From positions 1 through 64,000 of the forward strand of contig JAHXIP010000007.1 in NCBI GenBank assembly GCA_025655575.1: a stretch of DNA of 64,000 bases, read 5' to 3'. The stretch is from Candidatus Thiodiazotropha sp. (ex Monitilora ramsayi) (GTDB lineage: Bacteria; Pseudomonadota; Gammaproteobacteria; Chromatiales; Chromatiaceae). Positions 16,395 to 24,904 of this stretch are shown here, one piece after another. Within the stretch, counting starts at the first letter, position 1; each line of letters begins with the position of its first letter. The notes under the pieces are model-generated. The model ran no database searches, was not told the DNA's origin, and saw nothing but the letters and a program-made list of their open reading frames with translations. The position numbers were made by a program, and so were the translations under genes.

Positions 16395-16431
16395 TTGCGT
16401 CCTTTGCGCTTCTTAGCGGTCTTTGCGTTAT
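16395..16431 (-). repeat. right 37-bp inverted repeat of the GxxExxY element
   Basis: The reverse complement begins ATAACGCAAAGACCGCTAAG and matches the left repeat at 34 of 37 positions. It ends 12 bp before the gph start codon, so it sits in the gph leader. Confidence 0.88.
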
Positions 16432-16443
16432 ACAAATAAAGAA

Positions 16444-17121
16444 ATGATTAAGAATCCTAAAATGATCCTCATCGATGTCGACGGCACCCTGGTGGATAGT
16501 GTGCCCGACCTGGCCTATTGCGTAGATGAGATGATGAAGCAGTTAGGACGTCCCGCCCACGGCGAAACGAAAGTGCGGGATTGGGTCGGCAATGGGGTGG
16601 AGCGTTTGGTGCGCCGAGCCTTGATCGGGCAACTCGATGGCGAGCCGGATGAAGCTGACTTTGAGCGTGCCTATCCGATCTTTCTAGACCTCTATGCAGT
16701 GAATACCAGCCAGCGCTCTGCACTCTATCCCGGTATCCGCGATGGACTCGACTACCTCAAGCTGAAGGGCTACCGACTGGGCTGCGTGACCAATAAAGCG
16801 GCACAGTTCACGCTTCCCCTGTTAAAGGATCTGGGCGTGCATGATGACTTCGAGATCGTCATCGCCGGCGATACCCTGCCAAAGAAAAAACCCGATCCGT
16901 TGCCGCTGCTGCATGCAGCTGAACAGTTGGGCATGGTCCCCGCTGATGCCCTGATGATCGGTGACTCACAGAGCGATGTGAAGGCTGCCCGTGCTGCCGG
17001 TTTTCAGATCGTCTGCATGAGTTACGGATACAACCATGGCGAGGATATCCGCAACTACAACCCGGATGCAGTGATCGATACACTCACCGAGATCCGCAGC
17101 CTGCTGGAAGAAGCGGCTTGA
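16444..17121 (+). CDS. gph: phosphoglycolate phosphatase
   Basis: A 225-residue HAD-superfamily phosphatase that removes phosphate from 2-phosphoglycolate produced by Rubisco oxygenation or DNA repair. The nucleophile motif is LIDVDGTLVDSVPDL; motif II is GCVTNKAAQF; the Lys motif is PKKKPDPLPLLHAAEQL; motif III is MIGDSQSDVKAARAAGF. ATG 16444 is chosen. An in-frame TTG at 16423 lies inside the element repeat and is unlikely, while ATG 16462 would start at MILIDVDG. The upstream ribosome site is weak (AAAGAA). It belongs to the rpe-gph-trpE operon. Confidence 0.94.
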   Translation: MIKNPKMILIDVDGTLVDSVPDLAYCVDEMMKQLGRPAHGETKVRDWVGNGVERLVRRALIGQLDGEPDEADFERAYPIFLDLYAVNTSQRSALYPGIRDGLDYLKLKGYRLGCVTNKAAQFTLPLLKDLGVHDDFEIVIAGDTLPKKKPDPLPLLHAAEQLGMVPADALMIGDSQSDVKAARAAGFQIVCMSYGYNHGEDIRNYNPDAVIDTLTEIRSLLEEAA

Positions 17122-17285
17122 GCCCAGGCAGGGTTTTCGATTAAGGTAAACGCCAGCAACCGAATCAGAAAAACAGACAATGACCCCGCTTTCACACATC
17201 AGGACGCTGAAAAACGGCACGCGATGGCGTTGGTGAATACCGACCCAGCGAATCCCGTTTTTTGGTCTTTTGTGTGGAGAGGACA

Positions 17286-18794
17286 ATGACCCCTCAATCT
17301 TTCGCCGCCCTGGCGCAACAGGGCTACAATCGTATACCTATCGTCTGTGAGGTCCTGGCAGACCTCGATACCCCCCTCAGTGTCTACCTGAAGTTGGCCC
17401 ATGGGCCTTACTCTTATCTGTTCGAATCGGTGCAGGGAGGCGAGAAATGGGGCCGCTACTCTATCATCGGTCTGCCTTGCCGCAGTCATGTAAGGATCAG
17501 CGGTCATCAGGTCGAGATCCGCACTGATGATAAGATCACCGAGTCTTTCACTGTGGAAGACCCTCTCGCCTGGGTAGAGGCGTTCCGCTCACAGTACAAA
17601 GCGGCAGAAGTAGAGGGCATGCCACGATTCAATGGTGGCCTGGTCGGTTATTTCGGTTATGACATCATTCGCTATATCGAACCGAAGCTGGCGAACTGTC
17701 CCAATCCCGACCTCCTCGGCACACCGGATATCCTGCTGATGATCTCCGATGAGGTGGTGGTGTTCGATAACCTGAGCGGGCGTATGTATGTGATCGTGCA
17801 TGTGGATCCCTCCCAGGGCGGCACCCTGGCCACTGCCGAGCAGCGTATCCGCGAACTGATCCACGCCATGCGGCAGCCTGTGCCGCGTATCCCCAATGGT
17901 CCGGAAAGAGAGGTCAGTGAATCCGATTTTGTCTCCGGCTTTACCGAGACCGGTTTCAAGCAGGCGGTGGAGAGGATCAAAGACTACATTCTCGAAGGTG
18001 ACTGTATGCAGGTGGTGATCTCACAGCGCCTGTCGATCCCCTTCGAGGCGCCGCCACTTGATCTCTATCGTGCGCTACGGGGGCTGAACCCCTCGCCTTA
18101 TATGTATTTTCTTGATCTCGATGATTTCCAAATCGTCGGCTCGTCACCTGAGATATTGACCCGCCTGGAGGATGGTGTGGTTACGGTGCGCCCCATTGCC
18201 GGTACCCGTCGGCGGGGTTATACCGAAGAGGAGGATCGAGCCCTTGAAGAGGAGCTGCTGGCCGACCCCAAGGAGCTGGCTGAGCACCTGATGTTGATAG
18301 ATCTTGGCCGCAATGATACTGGCCGGGTAGCCAAAATCGGCAGTGTGGAGCTGACTGACACGATGGTAGTCGAGCGCTACTCCCATGTGATGCACATCGT
18401 CTCTAACGTGACCGGCGAGTTGTGTGACGGCATGACTGCCATCGATCTCCTGCGTGCTACCTTCCCCGCCGGTACTGTCAGCGGTGCACCGAAGATTCGC
18501 GCCATGGAGATCATCGATGAGTTGGAGCCGGTGAAGCGGGGTGTCTATTCCGGTGCCGTGGGGTACCTCTCCTGGAACGGTAATATGGATACCGCCATTG
18601 CCATTCGTACAGCTGTCATCAAGGATAAAGTGCTGCATATCCAGGCCGGGGCCGGCGTGGTCGCCGACTCCATACCCGAACTCGAGTGGAAGGAGACCAT
18701 GAATAAGGGGCGTGCCGTGTTTCGGGCGGTGGCTTTGGCCGAGGCGGGGCTTGATCGTCATGCCTGTGATGGGGAGACGGAATCATGCTCTTGA
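17286..18794 (+). CDS. trpE: anthranilate synthase component I
   Basis: A 502-residue enzyme that, with TrpG, converts chorismate and glutamine to anthranilate, the first step of tryptophan synthesis. The N-terminal half has the allosteric-site pattern [20 protein letters not shown]. The catalytic half shows [24 protein letters not shown] [36 protein letters not shown], and [26 protein letters not shown] precedes the ATG at 17286. The 164-bp leader after gph shows no Trp-rich leader peptide that I could find. It overlaps trpG by 10 bp, implying translational coupling. Confidence 0.97.
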   Translation: MTPQSFAALAQQGYNRIPIVCEVLADLDTPLSVYLKLAHGPYSYLFESVQGGEKWGRYSIIGLPCRSHVRISGHQVEIRTDDKITESFTVEDPLAWVEAFRSQYKAAEVEGMPRFNGGLVGYFGYDIIRYIEPKLANCPNPDLLGTPDILLMISDEVVVFDNLSGRMYVIVHVDPSQGGTLATAEQRIRELIHAMRQPVPRIPNGPEREVSESDFVSGFTETGFKQAVERIKDYILEGDCMQVVISQRLSIPFEAPPLDLYRALRGLNPSPYMYFLDLDDFQIVGSSPEILTRLEDGVVTVRPIAGTRRRGYTEEEDRALEEELLADPKELAEHLMLIDLGRNDTGRVAKIGSVELTDTMVVERYSHVMHIVSNVTGELCDGMTAIDLLRATFPAGTVSGAPKIRAMEIIDELEPVKRGVYSGAVGYLSWNGNMDTAIAIRTAVIKDKVLHIQAGAGVVADSIPELEWKETMNKGRAVFRAVALAEAGLDRHACDGETESCS

Positions 18795-19363
18795 TGATCG
18801 ATAACTACGACTCTTTTACCTATAACCTGGTGCAGTATCTGGGCGAGTTGGGTGTGACGGTCAAAGTGGTGCGCAATGATGAGATTGGGGTTTCGGATAT
18901 CGAAGCCATGCGTCCCGACCAGATTGTGATCTCCCCGGGACCCTGTACACCCAATGAGGCGGGGGTCTCAGTGGAGACCATTCGTGCCTATGCCGGACGT
19001 ATCCCGATCCTCGGTGTCTGTTTGGGTCACCAGTCCATCGGCCAGGCCTTCGGTGGCCGGATCGTACACGCCCGGGAAGTGATGCACGGCAAGACCTCAC
19101 CGATCCACCATGCGGATACCGGTGTCTTCAGCGGGCTGGAGAATCCTTTTGAGGCCACCCGTTACCATTCGCTGGTGATCGAGAAAGAGAGCCTGCCGGA
19201 TTGCCTCGAGGTCACGGCCTGGACCAAACGGGATGGCGGCATGGATGAGATCATGGGTGTGCGCCATAAAACGCTAGCGATACAGGGCGTACAGTTTCAT
19301 CCGGAGTCGATTTTGACCCGGCATGGCCATGACATGCTGCGCAATTTCGTCGAAGGTGTTTGA
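18785..19363 (+). CDS. trpG: anthranilate synthase component II (glutamine amidotransferase)
   Basis: A 192-residue class I glutamine amidotransferase feeding ammonia to TrpE. It opens with [20 protein letters not shown]. The oxyanion region is [12 protein letters not shown], the nucleophile Cys lies in [17 protein letters not shown], and the catalytic His-x-Glu in [13 protein letters not shown]. In many bacteria the same protein also serves p-aminobenzoate synthesis (PabA). It overlaps trpE by 10 bp and is separated from trpD by an unusual AT-rich 134-bp gap. Confidence 0.97.
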   Translation: MLLMIDNYDSFTYNLVQYLGELGVTVKVVRNDEIGVSDIEAMRPDQIVISPGPCTPNEAGVSVETIRAYAGRIPILGVCLGHQSIGQAFGGRIVHAREVMHGKTSPIHHADTGVFSGLENPFEATRYHSLVIEKESLPDCLEVTAWTKRDGGMDEIMGVRHKTLAIQGVQFHPESILTRHGHDMLRNFVEGV

Positions 19364-19402
19364 TTTGTTTATCATCAAACGAACGAGAGAAAGCGTAAAG
19401 AT

Positions 19403-19430
19403 TTGTTGAGTTGCGAATGCTGTGTATATA
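19403..19430 (+). promoter_or_regulatory. possible internal promoter for trpDC
   Basis: TTGTTG (19403-19408) and TATATA (19425-19430) are 16 bp apart in an AT-rich gap between trpG and trpD. A 7-bp hairpin GTTTGAT/ATCAAAC (19358-19380) lies over the end of trpG. The assignment rests on consensus match only. Confidence 0.35.
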
Positions 19431-19497
19431 GCGAAAAATTATTTGTATTTATTCGTGTACTGAATACATAAATATATCGATAAGGGGAGAAGCGCTC

Positions 19498-20520
19498 GTG
19501 GAAATGCAGCAAGCCATTAATAAGGTGCTGGCGAGGCAGGATCTGACAGCCGATGAGATGACCGGGGTCATGCGCACCATCATGACCGGTGGGGCCTCGC
19601 CGGCACAGATCGGCGGTTTTCTTATCGGCCTTCGGATGAAGGAAGAGACAGTGGCTGAGATCACCGCCGCTGCTTCGGTCATGCGGGAACTGGCCTCCGG
19701 TGTCTCTGTCGCCGATCTGGACAACACGGTGGATATTGTCGGTACTGGGGGAGATGCGTCCGGTACATTCAATGTCTCAACTGCGAGTATGTTTGTGGCC
19801 GCGGCAGCTGGTTGTCATGTGGCCAAGCATGGTAATCGCTCGGTCTCCTCCAAGTCGGGCAGTGCGGACGCACTGGAAGCTGCCGGTGTGCGGCTCGATC
19901 TGACGCCGCAGCAAGTCGAGCAGTGCGTGCGTGAGGTGGGTGTAGGCTTCATGTTTGCGCCTGGGCACCATAGTGCAATGAAACACGCCATTGGCCCGCG
20001 CAAGGAGATGGGGGTACGAACGATTTTCAATGTCCTGGGCCCGCTCACCAATCCGGCAGGTGTGCCCAATCAGCTACTGGGTGTGTTCAACAGTGACCTA
20101 CTTGAGCCACTGGCAGAAGTACTGCAGCGACTTGGCAGTCGTCATGTCATAGTGGTCCATTCCCGCGACGGTTTGGATGAAATCAGTATTGGAGACGTGA
20201 CTGACGCGGCTGAACTCAAGGATGGCCAGATCCGGCGCTTTCTCATACAGCCGGAGGATTTTGGCTTTAAACGATCTTCTTTGGACTCGATCAAGGTGAA
20301 TGATGCTGCAGAGAGCATCTCAATGATTCGGGGCGTATTGGAAGATGCGCCTGGGCCCGCGAGGGATATCGTAGTGCTCAATGCCGGTGCCGCAATCTAC
20401 ACTGCGGGCATTGTCCCCAACTTGAAAGCGGGTGTTGCCAAGGCCGATGAGGCCATTGCCAGTGGTGAAGCCCGCAACCGACTCGACCGTTTAGTCGTGC
20501 TGACACAGAGTTTTGACTGA
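19498..20520 (+). CDS. trpD: anthranilate phosphoribosyltransferase
   Basis: A 340-residue enzyme joining anthranilate to PRPP, the second step of tryptophan synthesis. Key motifs are [18 protein letters not shown] (PRPP loop), [39 protein letters not shown] and [15 protein letters not shown]. The start is read as GTG 19498, placed correctly after AAGGGGAG; ATG 19504 is the alternative. trpC begins 2 bp after its stop codon, so the two are co-transcribed. Confidence 0.97.
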   Translation: MEMQQAINKVLARQDLTADEMTGVMRTIMTGGASPAQIGGFLIGLRMKEETVAEITAAASVMRELASGVSVADLDNTVDIVGTGGDASGTFNVSTASMFVAAAAGCHVAKHGNRSVSSKSGSADALEAAGVRLDLTPQQVEQCVREVGVGFMFAPGHHSAMKHAIGPRKEMGVRTIFNVLGPLTNPAGVPNQLLGVFNSDLLEPLAEVLQRLGSRHVIVVHSRDGLDEISIGDVTDAAELKDGQIRRFLIQPEDFGFKRSSLDSIKVNDAAESISMIRGVLEDAPGPARDIVVLNAGAAIYTAGIVPNLKAGVAKADEAIASGEARNRLDRLVVLTQSFD

Positions 20521-20522
20521 GC

Positions 20523-21320
20523 ATGAATGATACGCCGGATATTCTGAAAAAAATCGTCCACCGCAAGCTGGAGGAGATTGCACAGCGTCTGCAGGAGAGA
20601 CCGCTCGACAGACTAGAGAAAGAACTGGAGGGGGCTTCGCCGCCACGTGGGTTCGCCGATGCTATTGCCAGCAGGATCAAGGCAGGCCAGGCGGGCGTCA
20701 TAGCAGAGATCAAGCGGGCCTCGCCGAGTAAGGGGATCCTGCGCGAGCACTTTAAACCGGCAGAGATAGCCCGCAGTTATGCGAATGGTGGTGCGGCCTG
20801 TCTTTCAGTGCTGACCGATATCGACTTTTTTCAGGGCAGCGACGCCTATTTGCGACAAGCGAGGGCAGCCTGTGATTTGCCGGTGATTCGCAAGGACTTC
20901 ATTATCGATCCTTATCAGGTCTACGAGGCGCGGGCCATGGGGGCCGACTGTATCCTGTTGATTGTCGCCTGTCTGGATGACCGGCAACTGAAAACACTCA
21001 ACGATTTGGCCCACCATCTGGGTATGGATGTACTGATAGAGGTACACGATAGTGGGGAGTTGGATCGTGCCCTGCAGGTAGAAAACCGGCTGATCGGTAT
21101 TAACAACCGAAACCTTCGTACCTTTGAGGTGAGCCTGAATACGACCTTGGAAATGCTTCCGCTGATTCCTTCAGACCGTATTGTGGTCACCGAAAGCGGC
21201 ATCCTGACGCATGATGATGTTGATTTGATGCGCAGTAAGCGGGTCAATGCCTTCCTGGTCGGTGAGGCATTCATGCGAGCGGAGGAGCCGGGGGGCAAGT
21301 TAGCGGAACTGTTTAGCTAA
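20523..21320 (+). CDS. trpC: indole-3-glycerol phosphate synthase
   Basis: A 265-residue TIM-barrel enzyme making indole-3-glycerol phosphate from the Amadori product of the TrpF step. Motifs are [64 protein letters not shown] and [13 protein letters not shown]. It is the monofunctional TrpC, not fused to TrpF. It is the last gene of the trp operon here; trpF, trpB and trpA are not in the window. The gene converges on crp, the same adjacency as trpC-vfr in pseudomonads. Confidence 0.97.
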   Translation: MNDTPDILKKIVHRKLEEIAQRLQERPLDRLEKELEGASPPRGFADAIASRIKAGQAGVIAEIKRASPSKGILREHFKPAEIARSYANGGAACLSVLTDIDFFQGSDAYLRQARAACDLPVIRKDFIIDPYQVYEARAMGADCILLIVACLDDRQLKTLNDLAHHLGMDVLIEVHDSGELDRALQVENRLIGINNRNLRTFEVSLNTTLEMLPLIPSDRIVVTESGILTHDDVDLMRSKRVNAFLVGEAFMRAEEPGGKLAELFS

Positions 21321-21415
21321 GTGAGTCCTATTGTCCATGCTCGCCTGCACTGAAATATTGTGGTGCCCCAGCTGCTGCTGATATGGGGAATCACCGTCGT
21401 TCGTTCAAGGGCTGA

Positions 21416-21434
21416 GCCGGCAGACAGGGCCGGC
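21416..21434. terminator. hairpin between convergent trpC and crp
   Basis: GCCGGC (21416-21421), 7-nt loop, GCCGGC (21429-21434). It is GC-rich and lies between the two stop codons, but there is no T-run. It is a weak bidirectional terminator candidate. Confidence 0.4.
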
Positions 21435-21445
21435 GCGGTGGATCA

Positions 21446-22099
21446 TCAACGGGTGCCAAATACCACGATGGTCTTGCCCTTAACGCTGATTAGTCCCTGT
21501 TCTTCCAGGTTCTTCAAAACCCTGCCTGCCATCTCGCGGGAACAACCAACAATACGGCCAATCTCCTGGCGGGTGATGCGGATCTGCATACCGTCGGGAT
21601 GGGTCATGGCATCCGGTTCCTTGCACAGGTCGAGCAGGGTGCGGGCAATGCGGCCGGTGACATCGAAAAAGGCCAGGTGTCCCACCTTGCTGCTGGTCTG
21701 GGAGAGCCGATGGGAGAGCTGGGCACCCATGGCGTAGAGGATCTCCTTGGTGTGCTCTTTCAGATCGTGGTCAAACAGCTGCTCAAGACGCTGATAGCTG
21801 ATCTCGGCAATCTGGCAGGGGGTGCGGGTGCGCACCATGACGCTGCGTTTCGGCTCTGGCATGAAGATGCCCATCTCACCGATGAACTGTCCTTTGTTGA
21901 GATAGGTGAGGATGATTTCCCGGCCATCTTCGTCCTCGATATAGACGGCGACAGAACCTTCGGTCAGGTAATATAAGATATCCGCCGGATCACCGATATG
22001 GATGATCTCTGTATTCTTGGGATAGCGTCGGCGATGGCAATACGAGAGAAATCTTTGAAGATACTCAGGTTCCTGCGGCGGCGGTTTTATGATCGACAT
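21446..22099 (-). CDS. crp: cAMP-receptor-protein-type transcription regulator (Crp/Vfr)
   Basis: A 217-residue CRP. The cyclic-nucleotide domain has the cassette [20 protein letters not shown] with the conserved Arg and Ser pattern. The long C-helix carries [11 protein letters not shown], and the DNA-binding helix-turn-helix reads [25 protein letters not shown], nearly the CRP recognition helix. It should bind cAMP and TGTGA-type sites. The frame is open 54 codons upstream, but homologues begin at the ATG at 22099 ([13 protein letters not shown]). Position next to trpC and divergent from an OsmC gene matches the pseudomonad and enterobacterial layouts. Confidence 0.94.
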   Translation of the reverse strand: MSIIKPPPQEPEYLQRFLSYCHRRRYPKNTEIIHIGDPADILYYLTEGSVAVYIEDEDGREIILTYLNKGQFIGEMGIFMPEPKRSVMVRTRTPCQIAEISYQRLEQLFDHDLKEHTKEILYAMGAQLSHRLSQTSSKVGHLAFFDVTGRIARTLLDLCKEPDAMTHPDGMQIRITRQEIGRIVGCSREMAGRVLKNLEEQGLISVKGKTIVVFGTR

Positions 22100-22421
22100 G
22101 ATCCTATGACTCTTGTGATGCAGAGTGTGGGATAGTGACGGTAGCTGCAGTTGAAATGCAGCTGGGATGCTTCCCCTGAAAATACCGCTGTCGTCACCAC
22201 CAGTCCTCTTGGTTAAGTTATTATAAAAGCGTTGAAAAGAGTTCAAGCATAAGTTTAGCAACCCTTTTCAACTTGTCGAATTTACGACTATCTATAGCGT
22301 ACTTTTGCGTATAGTGTAACAAATAAAGCGAGCCTGGGGGATTTGGCTCAGCAAGAATCAACGGCCTTTGTCTGCGATGATTTGAACTGCGTCGCAGACA
22401 CAATATAAAGCGGAGTAGCGG
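22100..22421. other. 322-bp divergent control region crp / OsmC
   Basis: It holds the promoters of crp (-) and the OsmC operon (+). A perfect 8-bp inverted repeat GTCTGCGA (22370-22377) / TCGCAGAC (22392-22399) lies just before the OsmC ribosome site, with a smaller AGCC/GGCT hairpin at about 22331-22348. I did not find a full TGTGA-N6-TCACA CRP site. Confidence 0.45.
22370..22399 (+). promoter_or_regulatory. perfect inverted repeat in the OsmC-gene leader
   Basis: Arms GTCTGCGA and TCGCAGAC flank a 14-nt spacer, ending 22 bp before the ATG at 22422. It could be an operator or an mRNA hairpin close to the ribosome site. Confidence 0.4.
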
Positions 22422-22838
22422 ATGAAAGCACGGGTGAAATGGGTGGAGGAGGCCACCATGTTGGGGGAAGCGGGCAGCGGCCATGCGATCGTGATGGATG
22501 GACCACCGGAGCATGGGGGGCGAAATCTGGGTGTCAGACCCATGGAGATGCTCTTGCTGGGTATGGGTGGATGTACCGAATTTGATGTTCTCTCAATCCT
22601 GAAGAAGTCCCGCCAGCAGGTAACCAGCTGCGTGGTGGAGCTGGAAGCTGAGCGTTCGGAGACCAACCCCAAAATCTTTACCCGAATCCATGCCCATTTT
22701 GTGGTGCGTGGACGGGAGCTGAGCGAGAAACACGTAGCACGTGCAATCTCACTTAGCGCAGAAAAATACTGCTCTGCCTCCATCATGCTGGGCAAGAGCG
22801 CGGAAATTACACACGACTACGAGATTCACAATGACTGA
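22422..22838 (+). CDS. OsmC family protein (YhfA-like)
   Basis: A 138-residue OsmC-fold protein, a family including cysteine-dependent peroxidases. The motif RPMEMLLLGMGGCTEFDVLSIL holds the first conserved Cys (GGC), and the second is in LSAEKYCSASIMLGK, giving the usual two-cysteine pair. It resembles E. coli YhfA, which is likewise divergent from crp, and the pseudomonad protein next to vfr. The substrate is unknown. Its last 8 bp overlap the start of the DUF885 gene, so the two are translationally coupled. Confidence 0.9.
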   Translation: MKARVKWVEEATMLGEAGSGHAIVMDGPPEHGGRNLGVRPMEMLLLGMGGCTEFDVLSILKKSRQQVTSCVVELEAERSETNPKIFTRIHAHFVVRGRELSEKHVARAISLSAEKYCSASIMLGKSAEITHDYEIHND

Positions 22839-24426
22839 GGCGGCAAACTTTGATGCGTTGGTCAGTGACTTCTATCGGGTCTGGTTCAGATTCCATCCTG
22901 TGGCAGCTATCTATGCGGGTGTGGCAGGCTACGAAGGGCGGCTGGAGCCCGATGGGGATGACGATGTCGGTGCCCTGTCTCATCTGCTGAGCAATCTCCT
23001 GGTGAGCCTTAAAGAGCTTGATTACGCAGCATTGGACCCGGATCGGCAGCTCGATCTACAGCTGATCTATGGTGCGGTGATGATCGAACATCGGGTCCTG
23101 TTGGAGCATGACTGGCGTCACCGGGATCCTGCCAAGTATCTCCCCTTGAGACTGTTGCAGGAACTGGTCGTACGGCAACCGGAAAGGCTCTGCGAAGCCC
23201 TCATGGGAATCCTGGAGAAAACGCCGAACTATATGCGGGACGCACGCGGCCGTCTGTCTGAACTCCCTGGTCTGGTTTCCACCCTCTGGTTGGCCGATGC
23301 ACTTGAGATGGCCGAAAAAGGGGTACCCTGGCTCAAGCGGCTGGGGAGGGATCTGCCGCAAACCAAGGAGTGCTGTGCGGATCAGGGGAGACTGCAGACG
23401 CTGAGCAGTCAGGCCGCCGAGGCAATCGAGGACTATAAGGTCAAACTGATTAAAGACCTGACGCCGACCGCCAGTGGTACGGCAGACTGTGGTGCGGAGC
23501 TGCTCGACTGGTTACTCAAGCACCGGGATCAGCTTAGCCTCACTACCGGGGATGCTCTTGTCTATGCTCAGAAAAGGCTGCAGCAGTGCTATACAGATTT
23601 AGAGAAGCAAGGACTGACTTTACAGGCCCTGAAGGGCATGGACGGCGAGAAGCTATCAGGAGATGCGCGTCTCCAGGCCTATCATGAAGAAGCGGATAAA
23701 ATGCGGGGTTTTCTGCAAGAACAATCCCTGCTGCCACTCATTGAGCAGCCGATGGAGTTTAAGGTTACCGACAGCTGCTTCCGACAACCGGATTGCGGCA
23801 GTTACCTGCGTAGTGAACAGGGCGGCATCTTTCTGGTACCCCATGATCAGCAAGTGGGTGGTGGTGAAACCCTCTCAGCCATTCGCATGCGTTCCCTCTA
23901 TGGCGGTTGGGCCGGACGCCACTACCTGGCTTGGGCTGGTGGCGTGTCTGCTCATAGCTTAATACGTCAGATCAACCCGTCAGCAGCTTTCAAAAGGGGC
24001 TGGGCGCACTACATGAGCCGAGTGCTGGAAGCGAGAGGATATTTCAGCGAGGTCGATCGCGTCATGCTCAATCAACGACGGCTGGCGCTGGCGGAACAGG
24101 CGGTGGTCGATCTGGAGTTTCATGCCGGTGAGATCAATAGCCGACAGGCCCTGGAGCGCCTGAAGGCCTTATCCGATATCCCCTGCTGGGCAGAAGTGAG
24201 CCTGACAGCTATCTCCCGTCGACCCAGTGATGCTTTTATGGCGCTTCTGGGAGCAGATCTGATTGAGCACCTGGGTTCTCGGCTGTTGCAACAGAAACCT
24301 GAAATCACCCTAATGGATTTTCATGAGGGACTGCTGGCCCACGGCGCGGTTGCGTTGCCCCTGGTGGTGCAGCGGGCTTTTGGTCAAGAGGTCTGGGAGG
24401 AGATGATTGCAGAGGTCATAAAGTGA
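22831..24426 (+). CDS. DUF885 family protein with altered zinc site
   Basis: A 531-residue soluble protein of the DUF885 family (gluzincin-like peptidase relatives). The C-terminal half has the family layout, but the key motifs are changed. The position of EAxPGHHLQ reads GGWAGRHYLAW (R363-H364), and that of EGWALY reads RGWAHY (Arg389 in place of the Glu ligand). It is therefore probably not a zinc peptidase. There is no signal peptide. The ATG at 22831 is used, though the frame is open 30 codons upstream inside the OsmC gene. It overlaps both neighbours, forming a tight OsmC-DUF885-VOC operon. Confidence 0.8.
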   Translation: MTEAANFDALVSDFYRVWFRFHPVAAIYAGVAGYEGRLEPDGDDDVGALSHLLSNLLVSLKELDYAALDPDRQLDLQLIYGAVMIEHRVLLEHDWRHRDPAKYLPLRLLQELVVRQPERLCEALMGILEKTPNYMRDARGRLSELPGLVSTLWLADALEMAEKGVPWLKRLGRDLPQTKECCADQGRLQTLSSQAAEAIEDYKVKLIKDLTPTASGTADCGAELLDWLLKHRDQLSLTTGDALVYAQKRLQQCYTDLEKQGLTLQALKGMDGEKLSGDARLQAYHEEADKMRGFLQEQSLLPLIEQPMEFKVTDSCFRQPDCGSYLRSEQGGIFLVPHDQQVGGGETLSAIRMRSLYGGWAGRHYLAWAGGVSAHSLIRQINPSAAFKRGWAHYMSRVLEARGYFSEVDRVMLNQRRLALAEQAVVDLEFHAGEINSRQALERLKALSDIPCWAEVSLTAISRRPSDAFMALLGADLIEHLGSRLLQQKPEITLMDFHEGLLAHGAVALPLVVQRAFGQEVWEEMIAEVIK

Positions 24427-24842
24427 AGCGACCCGATAGTCATCTGGGTTTGCGGCATGTGGCACTCAATGTTAGAGATTTGCCCGCCAGCGAGCACTTT
24501 TATGTGGAGCTGCTGGGCCTGAGGGTTGAGTGGCGGCCCGATCCCGATAATCTCTACCTCACATCAGGACCAGACAATCTGGCGCTGCACAAGGCGCCTG
24601 CCGGCGAGCTTGATGAGGCGGGACAGCGGCTTGATCATATCGGTTTTTTTCTCGCGACAGCCGAGTTAGTGGATGAGTGGTACGAGTTTCTTGGCAGCAT
24701 GGGTGTGCAGATGCGTAATGCACCACGAACCCATCGGGATGGCGCCAGAAGTTTCTATTGCTACGACCCGGATGGAACGGTGGTGCAGATTATCTACCAT
24801 CCACCGGTCGCTGAGTTCGAAGCGAGTACGCCTTCAAGGTAA
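24423..24842 (+). CDS. VOC/glyoxalase-superfamily protein
   Basis: A 139-residue vicinal-oxygen-chelate protein with two beta-alpha-beta-beta-beta modules. LRHVALNVRDLPASEHFYVELLG gives the first metal His; LDHIGFFLA the second; SFYCYDPDGTVVQIIYHP ends with the usual Glu position taken by Gln (VVQIIY). It may still bind metal, but the altered ligand leaves the activity open (glyoxalase, dioxygenase or resistance-type). GTG 24423 overlaps the DUF885 stop by 4 bp. It is the last gene of this three-gene operon. Confidence 0.88.
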   Translation: MKRPDSHLGLRHVALNVRDLPASEHFYVELLGLRVEWRPDPDNLYLTSGPDNLALHKAPAGELDEAGQRLDHIGFFLATAELVDEWYEFLGSMGVQMRNAPRTHRDGARSFYCYDPDGTVVQIIYHPPVAEFEASTPSR

Positions 24843-24904
24843 ACAATCAGGGAGCAGCCAGCCTGTGTGAGTGCCCTAAATTTATTGCCGTGCAGGAGTA
24901 CCAG

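Larger units (their letters stand above)
15967..16431. mobile_element. small inverted-repeat element carrying a GxxExxY gene
   Basis: A 465-bp unit bounded by 37-bp inverted repeats with only three mismatches, holding one degenerate gene of the GxxExxY family. It lies inside the otherwise contiguous rpe-gph-trpE operon, between rpe and gph. A shorter, gene-less sequence with related ends occurs at 43406-43486. No transposase is present and no clear target duplication was seen, so the mode of spread is unknown. Calling it mobile is inference from the repeat structure, its position within an operon, and the second copy. Confidence 0.6.

Noticed and set aside
17122..17285. trp attenuator with leader peptide before trpE
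   Set aside because: No short ORF with tandem Trp codons and no terminator/antiterminator pair could be found.
22100..22140. CRP autoregulatory site in the crp leader (TTGTGATGCAGAGTGTGG)
   Set aside because: Only one half matches TGTGA; the other arm is not TCACA, so it is not supported.
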